Counted from the stretch's first letter, positions 1-6,808 are shown. The stretch: DNA of 8,314 nt from Gammaproteobacteria bacterium (GCA_002718375.1 PBEI01000015.1:1-8314); one strand, 5' to 3'. Notes: a model not told the origin generated them from the sequence alone. Made by a program: numbers and translations.

Positions 1-1128
1 ATTGATTAAAGTATCTGCCAATCCGCCATTGTTGACATAAATATCAATCAATCCATCATTATCAAAATCACCCATCGCACATCCTCTTGCGCCTGATTTA
101 TGACCTACTCCAGATGAGAGCGTGATGTCTTTGTAGCTCAGTTGACCTGTATCCTTTAAAAGACTGATATAGAGACGATTTGCTTGGTCTGCAGTGGGTA
201 GGAAAACATCCATGTCACCATCATTATCTATGTCTCCTATGCAAGCACCATTTGCATTACCAGGATTAAGAAAAGCTGTACCAGACGGAGGTCTAAAAGA
301 AGTCGTAATGTTCTTAAACGATCCTTTCTGATCATTTAAGAATAATATTTTCTTATCCCCTTCATTGGTAACCAGAAGATCAATATATCCATCGTGGTCA
401 ACATCGGTCCAGCTTGGTGCACCTTGTGAGTTTGCTTCTAAAACAAATTGAAGTACTCCGGCACCAGTCTCATCGGTCACATCAGTAAAAGTACCGTCAC
501 CATTGTTTCTAAAAAGTGCGCTATCGATATCAAAATCGGCACATTTCCAATAGAGATCTAAATCACCATCATTATCATAATCAGCCCAAGCTATTCCCGC
601 ACCAGTATTGCCAATGCCACCTATTTTTCGATCGTTCTCATTGCCCTTTCTAAATAACTGGGCCTCTTTAGTCACGTTTTCAAAATTCGGCTCACCTGTT
701 TCTTTGAGAAGGTTCTTATAAAGGGTTGTAGGAATATGTGTGCTTTTATCTGTTGGCGGTAAATTTGAAATGGCCAAGTCCATGTCACCATCATTGTCAT
801 AATCACCCCATGATGCACCGCGACCTAGAGCATTCTCATTGTCCACTCCCCTTATTGATGCAACATCAATAAAAATGCGATTTCCTTGATTCTCAAATAA
901 TCTATTTCCTTGTCCTTCACCATGATATTCAGTGACCACATAGATATCTATATCGCCATCATTGTCATAATCAATGAAAGTTGGTCCAGAAGAATTGACG
1001 CCCTCACTGGCAACTCCTGATTGATAACTTTCATCTTTGAATTGAATTGGAGAGGATCCAACCCAAACATAATACCCTGAGGTATAAATAAAAGTGCTTA
1101 AAACAATGGCGTAGATAATTTTTTTCAT
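1..1128 (-). CDS. FG-GAP/VCBS repeat protein, exported, 3' end outside window
   Basis: The frame opens at an ATG at 1128 and stays open to the left edge, giving 376 residues without a stop, so the C-terminus is missing. The N-terminus (MKKIIYAIVL, hydrophobic to about residue 25) looks like a signal peptide or signal anchor. The visible part carries six acidic loops of the type DxDxDGDxD, at residues 53-61, 109-117, 183-191, 242-250, 299-307 and 354-362, spaced 55-74 residues apart. Five begin Asp-aromatic/aliphatic-Asp-Asn-Asp-Gly; the fourth reads DVDHDGYID. Such loops are the calcium sites of FG-GAP/VCBS blades that fold into an integrin-like beta-propeller. Many relatives of this layout (CRTAC1-like) end in an ASPIC/UnbV domain, which could lie beyond the edge. 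The family is extracellular or periplasmic, often linked to adhesion or surface binding; the ligand is unknown. It starts 19 bp after ctaB on the same strand and may be co-transcribed. No good ribosome binding site is visible. Confidence -1.
   Translation of the reverse strand, partial: MKKIIYAIVLSTFIYTSGYYVWVGSSPIQFKDESYQSGVASEGVNSSGPTFIDYDNDGDIDIYVVTEYHGEGQGNRLFENQGNRIFIDVASIRGVDNENALGRGASWGDYDNDGDMDLAISNLPPTDKSTHIPTTLYKNLLKETGEPNFENVTKEAQLFRKGNENDRKIGGIGNTGAGIAWADYDNDGDLDLYWKCADFDIDSALFRNNGDGTFTDVTDETGAGVLQFVLEANSQGAPSWTDVDHDGYIDLLVTNEGDKKILFLNDQKGSFKNITTSFRPPSGTAFLNPGNANGACIGDIDNDGDMDVFLPTADQANRLYISLLKDTGQLSYKDITLSSGVGHKSGARGCAMGDFDNDGLIDIYVNNGGLADTLIN
43..972 (-). repeat. Six copies of a 27-nt calcium-loop coding repeat
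   Basis: The six DxDxDGDxD loops of the FG-GAP protein lie at 946-972, 778-804, 556-582, 379-405, 208-234 and 43-69. The first three are nearly the same at DNA level: each starts GATTATGA and contains AATGATGG, differing mainly at third codon positions. The fourth is the most diverged (Asn to His, Asp to Tyr), and the last has Leu in place of the usual Asp after Gly. These are intragenic protein repeats, not a mobile or CRISPR-type array, because everything between them differs and the reading frame continues through all six. Confidence -1.
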
Positions 1129-1147
1129 GGCTATAAATATTTGCTCT

Positions 1148-2032
1148 TTAAGCAAATATCATAGCATCAAACATGGCACCTAATAAGAGGAGTCCTAAAT
1201 GAATTATTGAAGAGAAGAATGTTTTTCTGGCTAAAGCTTTGCTTTGCTCCTTGAGAAGCAAGAATGAACAATAAAGGAAATATCCCCCACCGAAGATGGC
1301 AAAGAATAGATAAATCCAGCTCATGCCATAGAAGAACAGCGACCATGAAAGTATCACAAGAACCAAAGTATGCCAAAAGATGGCTTGGCTCGTGACTTTA
1401 TCACCATGCACTACAGGCAGCATTGGAATATCTGCCTTTGCATATTCATCTTTAAAGCTGATCGCCAATGCCCAAAAATGTGGTGGCGTCCATAAAAAAA
1501 GAACAACAGATAGAATGAATGGAGCCGGTGAAAATGTATTCCCTGTTGCAGCAGAGCCAACAAGAACAGCAAAACTTCCTGCAAGGCCTCCAATCACAAT
1601 ATTCATCCATGTCCATCGTTTTAACCAGACGGTATAAACAATGCCGTATGTAAAAATTCCAGCAAAAAGATAAAGCGTTGCTTCCAAATTGCTGACTTGA
1701 TATGTGGCATAAAGTGCCAGTGCGCTTATGATTACCAGCCAAAGATTCCAGGTATTTGTCGGCTCCAATTCTTTTGTGACAAATGGTCTGTCTTTTGTTC
1801 GATCCATGATTGCATCAATGTCACGCTCATACCATTGATTAAATGCTCCAGAAGTAGATGAAGCAACCAAAACATAAACCGCCAAAGCAAAGATTTCCAT
1901 AGCTGATAACGAAGAACTGGGTGAAACAGCAATACCAGCCAATGTGCATGCCATAATCAAAAATCCCAAACGGACTTTTCCAGCTTGATAAATCAAGGCA
2001 ATATTTTTTGATAAAGCTTTGTCTTGAAACAT
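1148..2032 (-). CDS. ctaB: Protohaem IX farnesyltransferase (haem O synthase)
   Basis: This is an integral inner-membrane UbiA-family prenyltransferase that moves a farnesyl group onto haem b to make haem O, the cofactor (or haem A precursor) of haem-copper terminal oxidases. The 294 residues match the usual length. The first catalytic motif, NQWYERDIDAIMDRTKDRP, lies at residues 65-83 and carries the Asn and acidic residues that bind Mg-prenyl diphosphate; the second conserved stretch runs from WTPPHFWALA (181-190) to ADIPMLPVVHGDKVT (200-214). Several hydrophobic membrane spans fill the rest. The ATG at 2032 gives an N-terminus typical of the family, but no Shine-Dalgarno precedes it. It is not beside oxidase subunit genes here: aspS lies 76 bp upstream and the FG-GAP gene 19 bp downstream. 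cyoE is the same family under another name; which oxidase it serves cannot be read from this window. Confidence -1.
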   Translation of the reverse strand: MFQDKALSKNIALIYQAGKVRLGFLIMACTLAGIAVSPSSSLSAMEIFALAVYVLVASSTSGAFNQWYERDIDAIMDRTKDRPFVTKELEPTNTWNLWLVIISALALYATYQVSNLEATLYLFAGIFTYGIVYTVWLKRWTWMNIVIGGLAGSFAVLVGSAATGNTFSPAPFILSVVLFLWTPPHFWALAISFKDEYAKADIPMLPVVHGDKVTSQAIFWHTLVLVILSWSLFFYGMSWIYLFFAIFGGGYFLYCSFLLLKEQSKALARKTFFSSIIHLGLLLLGAMFDAMIFA

Positions 2033-2062
2033 TTAAATTCAGACTGTGATGAATTGAGTCGT

Positions 2063-2091
2063 ATTATCAATGATCTTTGATCAAATTTAAA
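2063..2091 (-). promoter_or_regulatory. Candidate sigma70-type promoter for ctaB
   Basis: In the 76-bp gap between aspS and ctaB, the minus strand reads TTTAAA (2091-2086), a 17-bp spacer, then GATAAT (2068-2063), a 4/6 and a 5/6 match to the sigma70 boxes. Transcription would start about 25 bases before the ctaB ATG. The spacer contains the perfect 10-bp palindrome TTTGATCAAA (2076-2085), which could be an operator or chance in AT-rich DNA. Read-through from aspS is an equally possible source of transcription. Confidence -1.
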
Positions 2092-2108
2092 AGAAAAAAT
2101 AATCAAAT

Positions 2109-3887
2109 TTAGCTTTTCTTTTTGACTGAGATGCCCAATTCATTTAGTTGTGCCTTACCAGCAAGGCTTGGCGCATCAGTGAGTAGGCAGCTTGCAGTTT
2201 GTGTCTTAGGGAATGCAATCACGTCCCTGATACTGGAAGATCCTGTCATGAGCATGACAATTCGGTCAATTCCAAATGCAATTCCACCATGCGGTGGACA
2301 CCCATACTTTAGTGCCTCAAGGAAGAAACCAAATTTTTCATCTGCTTCTTCTTCATTTATGCCCAGTATTGAAAAAACAGCTTGTTGCATTTCTTCAGAA
2401 TGAATACGAATGGATCCGCCCCCAATTTCATGTCCATTGAGTACCATGTCATAGCCTTTTGATAATGCGTCTTTTGGATTATTTTTTAGTTCCTCTGGAT
2501 CTGGATTTACAGGTGATGTGAATGGATGATGCTCAGAAGACCATCTTTTTTCTTTCTCATCCCAATGAAACATAGGAAAGTCGGTGATCCAAAGAGGGAA
2601 CCATCCGTCTCTAATTAAACCAAAATCCTCTGCCATTTTAACTCGAAGAGCACCCAGAGAAGCATTCACAATTTCTTTTTTATCGGCTCCAAAAAATACC
2701 GTATCACCATTTCCCAATGAGAGTTTTTCAATCAGTTGATTGATCACAGAATCATTTAAAAATTTAAGTATAGGTGACTGAAGACCGTCAATCCCTTTTT
2801 CAATCTCATTGACTCGAATATAGGCCAAACCTTTTGCGCCGTAATTCGAGACAAAATCAGTATAATCATCGATTTGCTTTCTGGACAAATCAGATGAATC
2901 TTTCAGAACAAGACATGCGACTCTTGAATCATCATCGTTTGCTGGACCAGCAAAAACTTTAAATTCAACATCCTTCATGAGATCACTGACTTCAATGAGC
3001 TCCATTTCTATACCCAAATGTGGGCTGTCTGAGCCAAAGCGATCCATTGCTTCAGCATGTGTGATTTGTGAGAATTGATTTTCGAGATTTACATCTAGCA
3101 CGGACTTAAACAGTTCTCTAACCATTGATTCCATCTCACTTTTGACATCGTCTTGATCAACAAATGACATTTCAACATCGAGTTGGGTAAATTCTGGCTG
3201 GCGATCCGCCCTGAGATCTTCATCTCTAAAACATCTTGCGATCTGATAGTAACGGTCAAATCCTGACATCATTAGGAGCTGCTTAAATAATTGTGGCGAT
3301 TGAGGAAGAGCAAAAAAATTGCCTTGCTGAGTTCTACTTGGAACCAAATAGTCTCTTGCACCTTCTGGGGTCGCTTTCGTTAAAATCGGTGTTTCAATTT
3401 CAAAATAAGCAGACTTATTTAAATAATCTCTAAGTGACCTTGTGATCTCATGTCGGATTTTAATATTCTTTGACATCTCTTCTCGCCTGAGATCGAGGTA
3501 TCTGTATTTAAGGCGGATATCTTCATTGGTTGCTTCATCATGATGAAATGGGGGTGTTTTTGAAGAATTGAGAACCTCTCCTGATTCAACAAGCAATTCA
3601 ACTGCTCCGGTCTTCATCTGATCATTAGCTGTTCCCTCAGGTCTCTCTCTTATGATCCCTGTTACAGACAAAACAAATTCACTTCTTATTTTTTCTGCAG
3701 TAGTAAAGAGTTCTTTATTTTCAGGGTCAAAAACCAGTTGCAATATGCCTGAGACATCTCTGAGATCTATGAAAATTACACCGCCATGATCTCTTCTGCG
3801 GTGGACCCATCCTGATACAGATACCTGTTTACCAATATCTGAATGATCGATGTCTTCACACAAGTGAGTTCTATATTTTTTGCTCAT
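2109..3887 (-). CDS. aspS: Aspartyl-tRNA synthetase, probably non-discriminating
   Basis: This cytoplasmic class IIb synthetase charges tRNA with aspartate. At 592 residues it has the bacterial layout: an N-terminal OB-fold anticodon-binding domain (about 1-105), the catalytic core with motif 2 at 217-235 (IARCFRDED, then RQPEFTQ), an inserted GAD domain (roughly 290-400), and motif 3 at 535-545 (GIAFGIDRIVM). In the anticodon domain, GWVHRRRDHGG places His34, and RERPEG places Gly85. These align with His31 and Gly82 of Pseudomonas aeruginosa AspRS, where both residues promote acceptance of tRNA-Asn; E. coli has Leu and Lys there. I infer that this enzyme also aspartylates tRNA-Asn, which would require GatCAB elsewhere in the genome. 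The stop codon of the DUF502 gene lies 6 bp upstream, so it is read as the third gene of an operon. No clear Shine-Dalgarno; the upstream AAAGAA is weak. Confidence -1.
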   Translation of the reverse strand: MSKKYRTHLCEDIDHSDIGKQVSVSGWVHRRRDHGGVIFIDLRDVSGILQLVFDPENKELFTTAEKIRSEFVLSVTGIIRERPEGTANDQMKTGAVELLVESGEVLNSSKTPPFHHDEATNEDIRLKYRYLDLRREEMSKNIKIRHEITRSLRDYLNKSAYFEIETPILTKATPEGARDYLVPSRTQQGNFFALPQSPQLFKQLLMMSGFDRYYQIARCFRDEDLRADRQPEFTQLDVEMSFVDQDDVKSEMESMVRELFKSVLDVNLENQFSQITHAEAMDRFGSDSPHLGIEMELIEVSDLMKDVEFKVFAGPANDDDSRVACLVLKDSSDLSRKQIDDYTDFVSNYGAKGLAYIRVNEIEKGIDGLQSPILKFLNDSVINQLIEKLSLGNGDTVFFGADKKEIVNASLGALRVKMAEDFGLIRDGWFPLWITDFPMFHWDEKEKRWSSEHHPFTSPVNPDPEELKNNPKDALSKGYDMVLNGHEIGGGSIRIHSEEMQQAVFSILGINEEEADEKFGFFLEALKYGCPPHGGIAFGIDRIVMLMTGSSSIRDVIAFPKTQTASCLLTDAPSLAGKAQLNELGISVKKKS

Positions 3888-3893
3888 ATCTAT

Positions 3894-4514
3894 TTATTCT
3901 TTATCAATAACAGCATCGGGGTCTGGAACCACCACGCCTAGTGAAATAATCATTTTGAGTGCATCTTCAACACTCATCTTGAGTTCTTTCACCTCATTTT
4001 GAGGAACCAGCACAATATACCCTGATGTTGGATTTGGAGTTGTTGGAATATACACACAAACCATCTCCTCGCCTGCCTGATTTTGAACTTCACCCAACTC
4101 TTTAGAGGTTTGAAAGCACAGACTATAGATACCTTTTCTTGGGTACTCAATTAACAGAACCTTTGAAAATGATTGAGTCTGGTCCGATAGAACCAGTTCA
4201 GAAAATTTCTTAAGGGGAGAGTATATGCTTCGTATGAGCGGTATTCGATCCAAAAAAGCATCCCATGCCTTAACTATGCTCTTTCCAAAATAGTTTGCAG
4301 TAACCAATCCAGTAAGAAGTACTACAATGATAGCAACAATGACCCCAATGCCTGGTATTTCTGTTCCAATAAGGTTCTCTGGCCTAAGCGCAGGTGGAAT
4401 CAGTAGGTATGTTTGTCCCAACAAATCGATCAAAAGCTTGATGACAAAAATGGTCAATCCGAGCGGAATCCATACCAAAAGGCCTGCAACAATTATTGTT
4501 CTTAATTTTTTCAT
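3894..4514 (-). CDS. DUF502 family inner-membrane protein
   Basis: The 206-residue product has two strong membrane spans (about 6-32 and 55-75), then a soluble domain of about 130 residues. The family hallmarks are all present: DRIPLIRSIYSPLKKF (89-104), VYIPTTPNPTSGYIVLVP (154-171) and MSVEDALKMIISLG (180-193). These identify DUF502, a widespread bacterial and plant family whose biochemical role is not firmly known in bacteria. The N-terminus is short and positively charged (MKKLR), fitting a cytoplasmic start of span 1. It sits between fmdB (21-bp gap) and aspS (6-bp gap) on the same strand, so the three are almost certainly one transcript. The first ATG has no Shine-Dalgarno, but the hydrophobic start fits. 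Family assignment is confident; function is unknown. Confidence -1.
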   Translation of the reverse strand: MKKLRTIIVAGLLVWIPLGLTIFVIKLLIDLLGQTYLLIPPALRPENLIGTEIPGIGVIVAIIVVLLTGLVTANYFGKSIVKAWDAFLDRIPLIRSIYSPLKKFSELVLSDQTQSFSKVLLIEYPRKGIYSLCFQTSKELGEVQNQAGEEMVCVYIPTTPNPTSGYIVLVPQNEVKELKMSVEDALKMIISLGVVVPDPDAVIDKE

Positions 4515-4535
4515 CTAAACACTATATTAATACGT

Positions 4536-4847
4536 TCAATCTTTCTTTGATGAATTATCTTTCTTTTTATCTTTTTTCTTGTCAGTTTTTGAATCACCAG
4601 ATTCCTTACTTGATTCTTTTTTCTTTTTTTCTGTTTTGCCACTATCAGCAATATTCTTTCGATTCTCTGTTTTAAAATCTGTTTCATACCAACCATCGCC
4701 ACTTAATCTAAAATTTGGTGCAGAAATAAGCCTCTTTAAATTTGTCCCTGAACAGGCTGGGCAATCAGTCAATGGGGAATCATTGACCCCTTGAAGTGCA
4801 TCCATCAAGTGCCCACAATCACTGCATTTATATTCATATATCGGCAT
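4536..4847 (-). CDS. FmdB-type zinc ribbon protein with Lys-rich tail
   Basis: The 103-residue product opens MPIYEYKCSDCG, the classic start of the FmdB/CxxC_CXXC_SSSS family. Cys8-x2-Cys11 and Cys29-x2-Cys32 form a single zinc ribbon, followed by the conserved stretch LKRLISAPNFRLSGDGWYETDF (in residues 37-58). From residue 59 on, the protein is low-complexity and highly charged: 15 of the last 33 residues are Lys, mixed with Ser, Asp and Glu, so it is probably disordered. Family members are often named regulatory proteins after FmdB of methylotrophs, but a regulatory role is not established. It is the first gene of the fmdB-DUF502-aspS run. Only AAAGAA just before the ATG could serve as a weak ribosome binding site. 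Confidence -1.
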   Translation of the reverse strand: MPIYEYKCSDCGHLMDALQGVNDSPLTDCPACSGTNLKRLISAPNFRLSGDGWYETDFKTENRKNIADSGKTEKKKKESSKESGDSKTDKKKDKKKDNSSKKD

Positions 4848-4869
4848 TTCTTTTTTTATTTAAAAATCA

Positions 4870-4889
4870 GACTATAAAAACGGACTATA
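4870..4889 (-). promoter_or_regulatory. Candidate -10 elements upstream of the fmdB-DUF502-aspS operon
   Basis: The 74-bp gap between rluD and fmdB contains two copies of TATAGTC on the minus strand (4889-4883 and 4876-4870), each holding TATAGT, a 5/6 match to the -10 box. Starts would lie about 30 or 17 bases before the fmdB ATG. Neither has a convincing -35 box at 16-18 bp, so this is a weak prediction based mostly on position. Confidence -1.
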
Positions 4890-4921
4890 CTACTTCAGCA
4901 GAGAAAAATATTCTAAATTTT

Positions 4922-5911
4922 TCACTCCGGATAGTTGAATGCATTGATGGCTTCTGAGTCCAATTTCTGGTCAGAAAGAGCAATAATCATTGAGTCCATA
5001 TCATCAGGTATTGATGAAGTAAGTGAAATCATTTCATCAGTAATTGGATGCTTAAAATTCAAACGAAAAGCATGCAATGCCTGTCGCTTAAATTTCATAA
5101 GCATTTGCCTACTCTCCTCATCCAAACTTTTAGGGAATGCCAATCTACCGCCATATAATTGATCGCCAAGTATTGGATAATCAATATGTGACATATGAAC
5201 TCTGATTTGATGGGTTCTTCCAGTATCAAGACGAATCCCTAAAAATGTATACCCTTTGAGGCGGTTAAGGACCCTATAGTGGGTCCTTGATTCACGGCCT
5301 GAATCTGAAACCTTAAATTTCAAACGATTATGCGGGTCCCTTGCAAGGTTAACCTCAATCATTCCTCCAGCAACCATTTCGCCTCTACATATCGCTCGAT
5401 ACTCTCTTTGAATCAATCTTGCCTGCATATCTTTAACGAGCTGATTATAAGCATCTGTAGTTTTTGCGGCTAAAATTAGTCCTGTTGTATCTTTATCTAA
5501 TCGGTGAACCAATCCTGCTCTAGGTAAGATGTTTAAATCCTGATTGTAAAAAAGTAATCCGTTTTGCAGTGTACCACTTAAATTACCATGACCAGGGTGT
5601 ACAACCATTCCAGATGGCTTATCAATAACCAAGATATGCTCGTCTTCATGAACAATATTTAGATCGATTTTTTCAGCTTTGGTTTCTTCACGGTTCTCAA
5701 ATTGAGGTTGGATTTCAATCATTTGCCGAGGTGAGAGTAACGTTCTGGGCTTAACCTTGGATCCATCAAGTAAGATATTTCCTGATTCTATCCAAGATTT
5801 TATCGAGGATCTTGAAAATTGAGTGAGCACAGTACTTATATACTTATCTATTCTTTGGTCTTTTCCTGTTTCCTTGACCATCAATTGAATTTTTTCTGTT
5901 TTCTTTTCCAT
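4922..5911 (-). CDS. rluD: 23S rRNA pseudouridine synthase RluD
   Basis: This enzyme isomerises uridines in helix 69 of 23S rRNA (positions 1911, 1915 and 1917 in E. coli numbering), a late step of large-subunit maturation. The 329 residues comprise an S4 RNA-binding domain at about 17-68 (QRIDKYIS, then SGNILLDGSKVKPRT) and an RluA-type catalytic domain. The catalytic motif GLVHRLDKDTTG places the nucleophile at Asp139, the same number as in E. coli RluD. Also visible are DKPSGMVVHPGHGN (97-110) and GRTHQIRVH (231-239). RluD rather than RluC or RluA is favoured by length, the S4 domain and the divergent bamD neighbour, the same arrangement as in E. coli. The ATG at 5911 is preceded by no Shine-Dalgarno; Met11 is a possible alternative, but the S4 fold begins after both. 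Confidence -1.
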   Translation of the reverse strand: MEKKTEKIQLMVKETGKDQRIDKYISTVLTQFSRSSIKSWIESGNILLDGSKVKPRTLLSPRQMIEIQPQFENREETKAEKIDLNIVHEDEHILVIDKPSGMVVHPGHGNLSGTLQNGLLFYNQDLNILPRAGLVHRLDKDTTGLILAAKTTDAYNQLVKDMQARLIQREYRAICRGEMVAGGMIEVNLARDPHNRLKFKVSDSGRESRTHYRVLNRLKGYTFLGIRLDTGRTHQIRVHMSHIDYPILGDQLYGGRLAFPKSLDEESRQMLMKFKRQALHAFRLNFKHPITDEMISLTSSIPDDMDSMIIALSDQKLDSEAINAFNYPE

Positions 5912-5953
5912 GAATAAAATTATTGTTCGAGATCTTTTGGTTACATTTTAGGC

Positions 5954-5959
5954 TATAAT
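5954..5959 (+). promoter_or_regulatory. Candidate -10 box of the bamD promoter
   Basis: The 74-bp region between the divergent rluD and bamD starts contains a perfect TATAAT 26 bp upstream of the bamD ATG, so transcription would start about 20 bases before it. No sequence resembling TTGACA lies 16-18 bp upstream (GATCTT is the best at 17 bp), and there is no extended TG motif, so an activator or simply a weak promoter is implied. I could not pick a clear promoter for rluD on the other strand. Confidence -1.
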
Positions 5960-5985
5960 TCATCCAATATTTAACAAATAGAACA

Positions 5986-6771
5986 ATGCAAAACAAACTA
6001 TACATTCTTTTTGTACTTATTCTCTTTACGGCTGGATGCAGCAGAGAAGATGAACAAACCGACACAAGGTCGTCCTCAGCGATTATTTATGACAGAGCCG
6101 CTAAAGCAATGGCAGATGGTAACTACAGAAATGCAACAAATTACCTGGAAGTTCTCACAACCTCTTTTCCATTCAGTAACGAAGCCAAACAAGCTCAGCT
6201 GGACCTAATATTTGCTTATTACAGAAGCAATGGAATGGAAGAGGCAATTGATGAAGCAAAACAGTTTGAAAAAGAAAATCCCACTCATCCAAGGGTTGAT
6301 TATGCGCTTTATATGAGGGGGCTTGCACTATTTGAAGGGCAGCATAGTTGGTATCACGAGTGGTTCAATGTCGACTTAAGCAAAAGACCTCCTGCAAACA
6401 CAGAAGAGGCTTTCTCTGTGTTTTCACAACTCATCAGAAGATATCCAAATAGTATCTATGTGGATGATGCAACACAAAGAATGACCTTCCTAAGAAATCG
6501 CCTTGCTCAATATGAAAATCATGTTGCGGAACATTACATGGAAAGAGGTGCTTATGTTGCAGCAGCGAATCGAGCCAAATATGCACTTGAGCAATATAAT
6601 GGTGCACCTGAGACAGTCAAATCACTGGAAATCATCACAAGAGCATATGAAAAACTTGGAATGATGGATCTTGCTGAACAAGCACGAGAAATATATGTCG
6701 TGAATATACCCGAAGATTATGAATCGGAGTTAGAGATTGATGAAGATAAGCCTTGGTACCGACTTTGGTAG
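5986..6771 (+). CDS. bamD: Outer-membrane assembly lipoprotein BamD
   Basis: BamD is the essential lipoprotein partner of BamA in the complex that folds beta-barrel proteins into the outer membrane. The 261-residue product starts with a short lipoprotein signal ending FTAGC; Cys18 is the predicted lipidated residue, and Ser at the next position predicts outer-membrane sorting. The mature part is built of TPR helices: residues 31-98 include YDRAAKAMADGNYRNATNYL, followed by the family signature YMRGLALF (109-116), YPNSIYVDDATQRMTFLRNR (153-172) and VAEHYMERGAYVAAANRA (180-197). The E. coli protein is 245 residues; the extra length here is mostly an acidic C-terminal tail ending KPWYRLW. It is the only plus-strand gene in the window, divergent from rluD and convergent with sucD, and is probably monocistronic. 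No Shine-Dalgarno is visible before the ATG. Confidence -1.
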   Translation: MQNKLYILFVLILFTAGCSREDEQTDTRSSSAIIYDRAAKAMADGNYRNATNYLEVLTTSFPFSNEAKQAQLDLIFAYYRSNGMEEAIDEAKQFEKENPTHPRVDYALYMRGLALFEGQHSWYHEWFNVDLSKRPPANTEEAFSVFSQLIRRYPNSIYVDDATQRMTFLRNRLAQYENHVAEHYMERGAYVAAANRAKYALEQYNGAPETVKSLEIITRAYEKLGMMDLAEQAREIYVVNIPEDYESELEIDEDKPWYRLW

Positions 6772-6808
6772 AATCATTGATTGAGTAATTCTTTCATGAT
6801 TTCACCAA
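6765..6808. terminator. Imperfect inverted repeat across the bamD/sucD junction
   Basis: Arms TTGGTAGAATCAT (6765-6777) and ATGATTTCACCAA (6796-6808) can pair at 11 of 13 positions by Watson-Crick, plus one G-U wobble in RNA from either strand, with an 18-base loop. The arms cover the bamD stop, the 2-bp gap and the last codons and stop of sucD. No U-run follows on either strand, so it is not a classical intrinsic terminator; it may act as a bidirectional end-protecting hairpin or be chance. Confidence -1.

Noticed and set aside
208..972. Regular short repeats suggesting a CRISPR array
   Set aside because: Copies are in one reading frame, encode DxDxDGDxD, diverge at third positions and are 165-222 bp apart, unlike CRISPR spacing.
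1380..1637. 85-codon plus-strand frame within ctaB
   Set aside because: It is opposite conserved CtaB motifs and resembles no family; it is a shadow of ctaB.
2076..2085. FNR/ANR site upstream of ctaB
   Set aside because: The consensus TTGAT-N4-ATCAA is not met; only one half-site and a shorter palindrome are present.
4900..4921. Intrinsic terminator after rluD
   Set aside because: There is an AT-only 5-bp stem possibility (AAAAT/ATTTT) with T-runs but no GC-rich hairpin, so it does not qualify.
6774..6785. Short palindrome at the sucD stop (AATCA/TGATT)
   Set aside because: The arms are separated by one base and cannot form a stem by themselves; the longer repeat at 6765-6808 is the better candidate.
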